Source: AG-12 sp035531535 (GTDB lineage Bacteria; Chloroflexota; Dormibacteria; Aeolococcales; Bog-877). From it: a stretch of 6,869 nt of DNA. The DNA is taken from positions 1 to 6,869 of the forward strand of contig DATKSV010000128.1 of assembly GCA_035531535.1 (NCBI GenBank), read 5' to 3'. Numbering within the stretch: position 1 is the first letter of the stretch; the number at the start of each line of letters is the position of its first letter. The notes under the pieces were generated by a model that saw only the letters and a list, made by a program, of their open reading frames with translations, had not been told where the DNA came from and made no database searches. Positions 1 through 5,341 of this stretch are shown in pieces. A program made the position numbers and the translations under genes.

Positions 1-234
1 GTAACTGAGGTTGCGGCAGATGCCGCCCGCATTCCACGACCAACCCGCCCTGGGACCGCGTTGACTGTGTGCCCAGCCACAGGCCTGTCCGTGTGCGTGC
101 GATGTCCGGCAACATCGGTTGATTCAACCCCTTGACATCGGAGTCCTCTACAGGTAAGGGGACCACCTTGACCGGCTCCCGGCCTCCTCTACGTTGTCGG
201 CATGTCAACAGCTGGCAGCGAGGGGAGCGGAGGC
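1..234. other. Flank and probable left end of the IS21-family element; no gene recognised
   Basis: No protein in this stretch is recognised. The + strand frame beginning at base 1 stays open to a TGA at 133-135 (44 codons, Cys- and Pro-containing) but resembles nothing I know. The left terminus of the downstream IS21-type element should lie here. Two partial matches to the inverted complement of its right end are visible: TCAACCC at 123-129, and a GGACCACCTTGACC-like stretch near 158-172 that recalls GGACCCACCTCGATC. Neither is good enough to fix the boundary, so the left end is either diverged or lost. A TTGACA hexamer at 132-137 has no convincing -10 partner at normal spacing. Confidence 0.35.
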
Positions 235-1726
235 ATGGTCAAGGTGGCTGAGATTGAGCGTATCCGCTGGCGGCACTTTCGGGAAGGGGTGAGCGTGCGG
301 GGGCTGGCACGGGAGTTCCAGCGCAGCCGGCGGACGATCCGGCGGGCGCTGGCGGACCCCGGACCCTGGGAGTACCGGCGGCAGCGCCGGCGCCCGTGCC
401 CAGTGCTGGACCCGGTGGCAAAGGTGATCGAGGGGTGGCTGGAGCAGGACCAGTTGGCGCCGCGCAAGCAGCGGCACACGGCGCACCGGATCTACGAGCG
501 GCTGGTGGCCGAGTACGGGTTCCGAGGTGGAGAGAGCTCGGTGCGGAGGTGGGCGAGGGAGCACCGGCCGAAGCCGAGAGGGACTCTGACGCTGCCCCTG
601 GCGCACGACCCCGGAGTGGACGCGCAGTTTGACTTCGGCGAGGCCCAGGTGCGGTTGGCGGGAGAGCTGGTGAAGCTGCAGTTGTTCTGCGGCCGGCTGG
701 CCCACTCCACCAGGGATGTGGTGTGGGCCTACCGGCGCCAGACCAGGGCGGCCTGGCTGGAGGGGCATGTGCACGCGTTTGCCAGCTGGGGCGGGGTGCC
801 GGAGCGGGGCTGGTATGACAACCCGAGCCAGCTGGGGCGGTTGCGGGAGGGCACGTTCGTGGCCTGCGAGGAGTTCCTGGGGCTGCAAAGCGCCTACGGT
901 TTCCGGGCTCACTACTGCAACCCGGGGGCGGGCTGGGAGAAGGGGCTGGTGGGCTACATGCGCCGCAACTACCTGACCCCGGTGCCCGCATTCGCCAACC
1001 TGGAGGAGCTCAACCGCTGGCTGGGGCAGCGAGCGCGGCGGAGGAGGCGCGGCACCGCCAGGGGCAGACCAGCACGGTGGGCGAGAAGTTGGCCGAGGAG
1101 CGTCCGCTGCTGGGGCCATTGCCGGAGCGGGAGTTCCTGGCCTGCACAATGCACCCGGTGATGGCCAGCCGGGGACAGGCGCTGATCCGCTTCGAGCGCC
1201 GGGGCTACTCGGTGCCCACGCGGTATGCCGGGCAGCGGCTGTGGGTGCGCGCCTTCACCGAGCAGCTGGAGGTGTGGAACGCCCGCTGCTGCGTGGCTCG
1301 GCATGTGCGAACCCCGGGTGTGGGTGAGCCGGTGGTGGACTTCTGGCACTACCTGCCGGTGCTGGAGCGCAAGCCGGGTGCCTTCGACCAGGCCCTGCCG
1401 GTGCGGCAGGCGAGGTTCCCCAAGGAGGCGGAGGAGCTGTTGCTGGCGCTGGAAGAGCGCTGGGTCGGAGACCGCCGCCAGGCCCACAAGGAGTTCCTGG
1501 CGGTGTGCACCCTGCACCAGCAGGTGGATCCGGTGCGCTGGCGGGCCGCCTGCGCCACCGCCCTGGCCCGGGCCGAGGTGAGCGCGGCCGGAGTCCGAGC
1601 GGCCCTGGAGGGCCGGGCCGGGCCGCGACCACGACCGCGGCGGCGCTGCCCTTGGTGTGGAGCGCGGTTGCAGTGCCGGCGGGAGACCCCAGCCAGTACC
1701 GGCGCCTGCTGGGTGTGCGCGGGTGA
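235..1726 (+). pseudogene. istA: IS21-family transposase IstA, two frame breaks
   Basis: IstA is the DDE/RNase H-fold transposase of IS21 elements; it cuts and joins the element ends together with IstB. The N-terminus has an HTH (residues about 18-40, counted from ATG 235). The rve core follows with D133 in QFDFGEA, D195 in WYDNP and E235 in GWEKG. ATG 235 is preferred over 202 because AGGGGAG lies 7 bases upstream and the product then starts MVKVAEIERI, as in the family. The frame shifts near 1030-1050 (one base short), after which the family C-terminal region continues (ARHVRTPG, FWHYLPVLERKPGAFDQA). A second one-base loss near 1605-1640 moves it into the frame ending DPSQYRRLLGVRG, with its stop at 1724-1726. 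Just after E235 the sequence reads EKGLVGY, where relatives have about four more residues, suggesting a 12-bp deletion. Confidence 0.85.
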
Positions 1727-2539
1727 GCACCGCCGCCGCTGAGATCCTGATCCGGGACTACGCCAAGCGCTTGAAGCTGCCCACGGTGGGGGCTCGGGCC
1801 GGGGTCCCTGGCCACGGAGGCGGCCCGGGCCGGCCACGGACCCCTGCAGTTCCTGGCGGCGCCGCTGGAAGGGGAGGTGCACCAGCGGGAGGCCAACGTG
1901 GAGCGGGCCCGGATCCGGGCTGCTCACTTCCCCGAGCTCAAGGAGCTCTCCTCCTTCGAGTTCTCGCTGGTGCCCTCGCTCAACGCCGCCCTGGTGACTG
2001 ACCTGGCCCGGGGCAGCTGGATCCAGCACCGGGAGGTGGTGCTGGCGGTGGAGGCCCGCCGCCAGGGCAAGCGGGTTAGGTTCGTGACTGTGGCCGAGCT
2101 GGTGACCGATCTGGCCGAAGCCCAGGCCCAGCACCGCCTCTCCCGCTTGGAGGAGCAGCTCGACCGGCTCGACCTCCTGATCTGCGACGAGCTGGGCTTC
2201 GTGAGCCTCGACGCCGACCACGCCCAGCTGCTCTTCATCCTGCTCGCCCACCGCTACACCAGGGGCGCCCTGGCGATTACCTCCAACCTGGAGTTCGCCG
2301 ACTGGCCCAAGGTGTTCAACGGCGACTCCCGCCTGGTGGCCGCCCTACTCGACCGGCTCACCCACCGCTGCCATCTGCTGGAGTTCCAGGGCGACTCCTA
2401 CCGCTTCCGCCAGAGCAGGACCGCCCGCCGCGGGACGTCTCGAGCCGCGTCTGATCTCTCCGGCGCCGCCGCGGGACCCGACGGCTCCAGATCCCTTCCC
2501 ACAGGAAGGCCTACGAGCCCCGGAAAACCTCGCCCCTGA
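1723..2539 (+). pseudogene. istB: IS21-family helper ATPase IstB, frameshifted and lacking Walker A
   Basis: IstB is the DnaA-like AAA+ ATPase that assists IstA in target capture. Translation would start at GTG 1723, overlapping the istA stop as GTGA, and gives the family N-terminus (AKRLKLPTV). An extra G in the GGGG run at 1801-1804 breaks the frame; removing it joins TVGARAG to SLATEAARAG and leads into EVHQREANVERARIRAAHFP. Further on are the family blocks FPELKELSSFEFS, RVRFVTVAELV, Walker B-like LDLLICDELGF, sensor-like AITSNLEFADW and the C-terminal LLDRLTHRCHLLEFQGDSYRFR. At about 2026-2053 the protein runs REVVLAVEARRQGK, so the LLLGPPGTGKTHLAxAL segment that relatives have is absent. 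Without that P-loop, ATP binding is not expected. The Ser/Pro/Arg-rich tail after YRFR may be out of the original frame. Confidence 0.85.
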
Positions 2540-2594
2540 CCCCCACGACCTCGACCTCTACCACTCCCACCCGCCCTCTCCCGGTCTGCTCCGG

Positions 2595-2641
2595 GGTGGG
2601 TCACTTTTAGTTGATCGAGGTGGGTCCATTTTGGGTTGACA
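2595..2641 (+). repeat. Right terminus of the IS21-family element with tandem terminal repeats
   Basis: Two direct copies of a motif lie 24 bases apart: GGTGGGTCACTTTTAGTTGA at 2595-2614 and GGTGGGTCCATTTTGGGTTGA at 2619-2639. They share GGTGGGTC, TTTT and GTTGA. Multiple terminal repeats of this kind are typical of IS21 ends, where they bind transposase. The element ends in TTGACA (2636-2641), a perfect sigma-70 -35 hexamer pointing outwards. In IS21 itself an outward -35 at the right end pairs with a -10 in the left end of an adjoining copy to make a junction promoter, so the same could apply here; no good -10 is seen in the sequence immediately to the right. Confidence 0.75.
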
Positions 2642-3306
2642 TTTGCATGCGCGGTCTTGGGTTCCTTGATCCGCAACCCCTCCTCGGGTACCCGCTCCAG
2701 GGAACCCACCACCGACAAGACTCTCCTCTGGAGATCGATTTACCTCCACTTCAAGGCCAGGAGTTCCCCCTGCCTCATCGCAGTTGTCAACGCCAGGAGG
2801 TAGAGGCAACCCAGGGGATCGTCCCGGGCGGCATGGACTAGCTGGCGGGCCTGTTCTCTGGTGAGAGCTGGTTTACGGGACGGGGCGCTACGTGGCGGCT
2901 TCACCTGCTCGGCGACGTTGCGGCCAACCCGCCCTTCCCGGACAGCCGCCGTGAGAGCGGACTTCAGGACCGTGTGCAGGTGGTGGATCGAGGTGTCGGT
3001 CAGGTTCTTGCTCCTGGCCGCGCTGTGGACCTTCTCAATGTGTTCGGGCTTGAGCTTCGCAAGCTCCTCTTTGCCGATTATGGGGATGACGTGCTTATTC
3101 AGCCAGCCACGGTAGGTCCTATATGTCTTGCCTTGAACCTGGTGCTCCTTACGGCCAAGCCAACCCTGGAGATAGTTCTCCAGGGTCAGACGCTCACCAG
3201 GTGCAGGGGCACCCTGCTGCTTCTCTTGTAGGAGGGTGAGCAACTTGGTGTGGACCTTGGGCTTGGTGGCCCCGTAGACCACTTTCCGACGAGGCCGACC
3301 ATCAGC
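2642..3306 (-). pseudogene. Tyrosine site-specific recombinase (phage/ICE integrase), internal fragment
   Basis: This is a relic of a tyrosine integrase, the enzyme that integrates and excises phages or conjugative elements. On the - strand it reads ADGRPRRKVVYGATK (end of the arm-binding region), then a core-binding SAM-like domain (LTLENYLQGWL through LKSALTAAVREGRVGRNVA). The catalytic domain then starts at ALTREQARQLV and carries the first catalytic Arg in TTAMRQGELLALKW. A TAA at 2740-2742 interrupts the frame, but the same frame resumes with IDLQRRVLSVVGSLERVP and GLRIKEPKTA, the usual beta-hairpin bearing the catalytic Lys, and then stops where the IS21 right end begins. The N-terminal 30 or so residues and the C-terminal His-x-x-Arg...His...Tyr part are missing. 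Each end abuts an IS terminus (2641 and 3307). Confidence 0.85.
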
Positions 3307-3354
3307 TGCGTATTTCGGTGAATTCGATCAGCCAGATCGGTTGAAAGCGATCAC
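3307..3354 (-). repeat. Terminal repeats of the second IS21-family remnant
   Basis: Read on the - strand there are two related units: GTGATCGCTTTCAACCGATCTG at about 3333-3354 and CTGATCGAATTCACCGAAATACGCA at about 3306-3330. They share TGATCG, a central TTCA and CCGA. The motif TGATCGnnTTCnCCGnAATACGCA recalls ends of the IS21 subgroup whose IstB ends ILDRLxHNxHRIELxGDSxR, which agrees with the protein remnant next to it. The outer unit meets integrase codons with no gap. Confidence 0.65.
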
Positions 3355-3363
3355 TCCGAGGGT

Positions 3364-3383
3364 GCTACCGGCGGAGCGGTAGC
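3364..3383. other. Perfect 7-bp hairpin between istB remnant and IS end
   Basis: GCTACCG (3364-3370) and CGGTAGC (3377-3383) are exact inverted complements around a six-base GCGGAG loop. It lies downstream of the istB remnant stop on the - strand, inside the IS right-end region. There is no T-run after it on either strand, so it is not a standard intrinsic terminator. It may be a structural part of the element end or chance. Confidence 0.35.
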
Positions 3384-3467
3384 GACGCGGTCAGGATGCT
3401 TCCCCTTGGTACCTCCTTCTCATGGTTGGGCCGGTTCACAGTCTGTCAGGGATGGGGCTGGGGATGA

Positions 3468-3722
3468 TCAATTCGTAGAGGTCCTGGAGTTCAGTGGAGT
3501 CCGCTTGCGCGTCTCTCCGGCCTTCCCAAGGGCCAGTTTCTGGAGAGGTACAGCCTCGGCGTCCGGTGGTGACGTGGCGGGGACACTCGGGGCTGTCGAA
3601 GTCGGCATGTCAGCGGTTTCCCGGCGTCGCAGGGAGTCGCCGCGGAGCTCGATGCGGTGAGTGTTGTGGGAGAGGCGGTCGAGGATGGCGTCCTGACGGT
3701 CTCTTTGCCGCTGAGGGTGGGC
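3468..3722 (-). pseudogene. istB: IstB-type helper ATPase, C-terminal fragment (second IS21 element)
   Basis: The - strand frame ending at the TGA at 3468-3470 reads RQDAILDRLSHNTHRIELRGDSLRRRE, the characteristic last helix and strand of IstB proteins in the subgroup ending ILDRLxHNxHRIxLxGxSxR, followed by a low-complexity Thr/Pro/Ala-rich tail of about 50 residues (ADMPTSTAPSVPATSPPDAE...). The AAA+ core (Walker A and B) is not encoded: upstream the frame closes at a TAG at 3723-3725, and nothing upstream resembles IstB in any frame. The extended tail is longer than usual and may be read-through after decay. It is therefore a fragment with no expected activity. It differs clearly from the IstB encoded at 1723-2539 (which ends LLDRLTHRCHLLEFQGDSYRFR). 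Confidence 0.7.
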
Positions 3723-3978
3723 CTACGCGTCGGGGTGCCTGTGCTGAGGACCAAGGCAGACGCGAAGATCGGATACGGAAAAATCCCCATACGCGCTCCT
3801 CCTCGCCCCCCGACGGCCGGACAGTCTTGGGGCGGGCCGCAGATGGGGGCTGAGCTACCGGTAGGGCACCGGGACGTGGACCGCTGTCAAGCGCAAGCAT
3901 CTGCCGGAAGGCAGGTCCCCAGCTTCGGGATCGCCCCGGGTTCAAGCGGGGAGCCATGCCCCATTCAAGGCCGGTTAA
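3723..3978. other. Unassigned stretch, no gene recognised
   Basis: Several long frames are open here on both strands, but none gives a recognisable protein; they look like open frames caused by high GC. The AT-poor sequence lies between the truncated IS21 remnant and the ORF starting at 3979, so it may be the original junction at which the rest of the IS was deleted. A CCCCG...CGGGG inverted repeat around GGTTCAAG occurs near 3935-3953, but it does not form part of a tRNA. Confidence 0.4.
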
Positions 3979-4245
3979 ATGGATACCCCGATGACCGCTA
4001 ACGGTTGGCATCGTTACCAAGAGGGCAGCCTCGAGTCCCTCTTGCCGCCTGAACCGATCCCGGAAGAGGTCGGGCGCAGAGCCGGAACAGTGGAGCGGGC
4101 AATGGTGTTCTGTGGGGCATTGTCGTTGGTAGGCGGTGCATTTCACTACGGCTTGGGGTTTCGGGCCCAGCTTCTGGACCCGATGCTGGACCGTACTCTG
4201 TTGTGTGAGTACACGGTAGAAGTTCTGCAAGACCTAGGTAATTGA
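3979..4245 (+). CDS. Hypothetical protein, 88 residues
   Basis: I do not recognise this protein. The ATG at 3979 follows directly after an in-frame TAA, so the ORF cannot extend upstream. A second ATG at 3991 is an alternative start, and neither has a strong Shine-Dalgarno sequence. The product has a polar, acidic N-terminal half (EGSLESLLPPEPIPEEVGRR), then a more hydrophobic part (MVFCGALSLVGGAFHYGLGF) and an acidic C-terminus (LLCEYTVEVLQDLGN). The hydrophobic stretch contains Gly and His and is only borderline for a membrane helix. Base composition is lower in GC than the flanking IS DNA and like the cupin gene, which begins 36 bases after its stop on the same strand, so the two may be co-transcribed. 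It could be the C-terminal remnant of a longer gene cut at its 5' side by the neighbouring IS debris. Confidence 0.5.
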   Translation: MDTPMTANGWHRYQEGSLESLLPPEPIPEEVGRRAGTVERAMVFCGALSLVGGAFHYGLGFRAQLLDPMLDRTLLCEYTVEVLQDLGN

Positions 4246-4281
4246 ACTGTACTTGCCATTTGAGTGATATGAGGGATGACT

Positions 4282-4635
4282 ATGCCGAAGCAGGAAATGG
4301 AGTTCTGGGATCCGTTCGCCGATGGAGCGGGGGAGTGGGTGCCAATAACAGGTGTAGACGGATTGGCTGAGTTGGTCTTGTCGGTGGACGAGGTTACGGG
4401 TTCTTATACGCGACTGTTGAAGTTTGAGCCGGGAGCTGACACGACACCCATGGGAGTGCAGAGGCACGATTTCTGGGAAGAGGTTCTCATCTACAAGGGG
4501 GCGATCCATGACTTGACGCTCGGCCAGACGTTCTACGCCGGGCAGTATGCGTGTCGTCCACCGGGCATGGCGCACGGACCATGGGTGGCGGCGGAAGGCT
4601 GCATTACGTTCGAAATTCGCACCTACAGGTTGTAG
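4282..4635 (+). CDS. Small single-domain cupin protein
   Basis: The protein has about 117 residues and a single cupin (double-stranded beta-helix) domain of the kind that binds a divalent metal and serves as a dioxygenase, isomerase or sensor; the substrate cannot be told. Cupin motif 1 is degenerate: FEPGADTTPMGVQRHDFWEE followed by VLIYKG keeps one His and the Glu. Motif 2 fits well: GQYACRPPGMAHGPW matches G-x5-P-x-G-x2-H. The N-terminus (KQEMEFWDPFADG) precedes the first strand. ATG 4282 is chosen over ATG 4276 because GAGGG at 4271-4275 is six bases before 4282 but touches 4276; the other reading adds Met-Thr. There is no signal peptide, so it should be cytoplasmic. It is the only intact, family-assignable gene in the window, with lower GC than the ISs around it. 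Related proteins are often annotated as cupin or ChrR-like; I infer no specific pathway. Confidence 0.8.
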   Translation: MPKQEMEFWDPFADGAGEWVPITGVDGLAELVLSVDEVTGSYTRLLKFEPGADTTPMGVQRHDFWEEVLIYKGAIHDLTLGQTFYAGQYACRPPGMAHGPWVAAEGCITFEIRTYRL

Positions 4636-4831
4636 GACGCACACTTCAGCGCGTGGGAAAAGGGATAGGGAGGACCGACTAGCAGGGTGTTGAACTAGGC
4701 TGAGGAGCGCCTCGCCAAGGCTGGCGAAGTGGAATTTCGCTAGATTGTCAGGTCTTGCTCCCTTACCGAGGCCCCCAAGGCGAGGCCCTGATGCCGTCTG
4801 GGGAGAGCGGCCTGGCCGTCGTCCATGCTCC
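4636..4831. other. Intergenic region with an IS5-type terminal sequence and a short hairpin
   Basis: No gene is seen. CAGGGTGTTGAACTAGGC from 4683 resembles the terminal inverted repeats of IS5-group elements (family pattern with CTGTTGAA) and is placed where the right end of the adjoining - strand transposase relic should be. TCGCCA (4712-4717) and TGGCGA (4722-4727) form a 6-bp hairpin with an AGGC loop, without a clear T-run. It could weakly terminate transcription from the cupin gene, or be part of the IS end. Confidence 0.45.
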
Positions 4832-4976
4832 TCAAGAGGCTGCCCCCACCAGCTTGCCCATCCGGACCAGGTTGTAGGCTGCCATGGTCATCTCCGCCCA
4901 GAGCCGGTTGCGTTCGACCCCTTTGTAGCGGAGTTTCCTGCCCCGCGCCCACCGTCTTGGTCCAGCCGAAAATCTC
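4683..4976 (-). mobile_element. IS5-type insertion sequence, 3'-end remnant
   Basis: This is the end of an IS5-like element on the - strand: the last roughly 48 codons of the transposase plus about 150 bases of trailer and the probable terminal inverted repeat at 4683. The 5' part of the element is gone; the sequence switches abruptly at about 4976 to another IS. Confidence 0.6.
4832..4976 (-). pseudogene. IS5-type transposase, C-terminal fragment
   Basis: On the - strand the sequence reads EIFGWTKTVGAG and then, after a shift of one base near 4940, RKLRYKGVERNRLWAEMTMA followed by AYNLVRMGKLVGAAS and a stop. This matches the end of IS5-group DDE transposases: the segment around the catalytic Glu (E-x-x-F-G-W-x-K-T-V-G), the R-K-x-R-Y-R-G block, and the closing helix A-A-Y-N-L-V-R-M. 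The rest of the transposase is missing. An extra base between GAG and RKL prevents a continuous frame. In the sequence as it stands, the last part is read in the same frame as the HTH fragment from 5098, giving an apparent 88-codon ORF that is a chimera, not a gene. Confidence 0.7.
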
Positions 4977-5098
4977 CTCTCCGAGATCCCCAGCAGCCCG
5001 GCCGCCTCCCCCACGGTCACCGCCCCCTTCTCCAGATGGTTCAGCACCACCACCCGCCTTTGCTCACCGGCGCTCAAGGTCACCCGCTCTTCTCTCAT
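4973..5098 (-). pseudogene. HTH N-terminus of an rve-type transposase, fragment
   Basis: The first 42 codons from ATG 5098 give MREERVTLSAGEQRRVVVLN followed by HLEKGAVTVGEAAGLLGISE. This is the start of a well-known group of unclassified (ISNCY-type) transposases with the pattern MxEExxxLTxxEQxRxxVLN...G..T..EAAxLLGLSxRxVRRL, an HTH of the winged or homeodomain-like type that binds the IS ends. The expected continuation (the rest of the HTH, linker and rve catalytic core) is replaced by IS5-type sequence. No Shine-Dalgarno sequence precedes the ATG; instead the tandem 27-bp repeat lies four bases upstream, as expected if it is this element's end. Confidence 0.65.
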
Positions 5099-5101
5099 GG
5101 G

Positions 5102-5174
5102 GTGACAGATTCCCTGAGCTGTTAGCTAGTGACAGATTCCCTGAGCTGTTAGCTAGTGACAGATTCCCTGAGCT
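5102..5174 (-). repeat. 27-bp tandem repeat, 2.7 copies
   Basis: Copies lie at 5102-5128 and 5129-5155, identical to each other, with a 19-base third copy at 5156-5174. The unit begins GTGACAGATTCCCTGAGCT and is completed by GTTAGCTA. It sits directly upstream of the HTH transposase fragment on the - strand. Elements of that group often carry short TGACA-type repeats near their ends, so I read this as the terminal, transposase-binding region of that IS. The exact identity of the copies suggests recent duplication or maintained function. Confidence 0.85.
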
Positions 5175-5181
5175 TCCACAG

Positions 5182-5198
5182 TGAGGTAATACGGGGAC
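5182..5198. repeat. Left copy of 17-bp imperfect direct repeat flanking the DDE element
   Basis: TGAGGTAATACGGGGAC here recurs as TGAGGGAATACGGGGAC at 6590-6606, with one mismatch. The core AATACGGGGAC (11 bases) is identical. The two copies bracket the transposase element in direct orientation, so a target-site duplication is the simplest reading, though the right copy overlaps the outer repeat unit by six bases. Confidence 0.65.
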
Positions 5199-5204
5199 CG
5201 TTGT

Positions 5205-5261
5205 CCGTCAGCAAGGAATCGCACCCGGCCGCAATCGTTCCGTCAGGAAGGAATGACACCG
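5205..5261 (+). repeat. Left terminal repeat units of the DDE element
   Basis: The outer unit at 5205-5226 and the inner unit at 5240-5261 share CCGTCA, AAGGAAT and CACC. Both are inverted relative to the units at 6540-6595. Paired units suggest two transposase-binding sites per end. Confidence 0.7.
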
Positions 5262-5341
5262 TAGAAGCAGAAGGCGGGATAGGGGTTCCGGGGGGAAGGG
5301 GTGGAGAAGTTGGGGAAGTGGGGACATCGGTCTCGGACGGT

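Larger units (their letters stand above)
120..2641 (+). mobile_element. IS21-family insertion sequence, decayed (left boundary approximate)
   Basis: The element has the standard IS21 layout: a long DDE transposase gene (istA), then an AAA+ helper gene (istB) on the same strand with overlapping ends, then a right terminus carrying tandem copies of a roughly 21-bp motif. The right tip at 2641 is well supported because the terminal repeat stops there and integrase-coding sequence begins at 2642 on the other strand. The left tip is not resolved; base 120 is only an estimate from a weak match. Both genes carry frame breaks and internal deletions, so the copy should not move by itself. The element probably inserted into the integrase gene, but the integrase C-terminus is not recognisable to the left of the element, so a further rearrangement or deletion is implied. 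Confidence 0.8.
3307..3722 (-). mobile_element. Right-end remnant of a second, different IS21-family element
   Basis: On the - strand this segment holds an IstB C-terminus followed by about 110 bases and then terminal repeats ending CCGAAATACGCA at 3307. The tip begins TG on the + strand, as IS21 tips do. The IstB type and the terminal repeats differ from those of the element ending at 2641, so this is not a duplicate. The rest of the element (istA, most of istB and the left end) is absent from the window. The inner boundary is put at the last open IstB-frame codon, but recognisable homology begins only near 3705. Confidence 0.7.

Noticed and set aside
239..1149. Long - strand frames opposite istA
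   Set aside because: They are Pro/Arg/Ala-rich and mirror the GC-rich + strand gene; no known motif is visible.
1640..1742. Zinc-ribbon-like CPWC...CWVC tail at the end of the longest istA frame
   Set aside because: A different frame gives the expected IstA ending and a four-base overlap with the istB start, so the Cys residues look like an out-of-frame artefact.
2558..2718. - strand frames across the IS21 right end as extensions of the integrase
   Set aside because: The frame stays open, but integrase-like residues stop at KEPKTA; what follows is translated IS terminal repeat.
3935..3960. T-arm-like GGTTCAAG between CCCCG and CGGGG, suggesting a tRNA
   Set aside because: The loop has eight bases instead of seven and no matching acceptor or anticodon arms occur at the right distances upstream.
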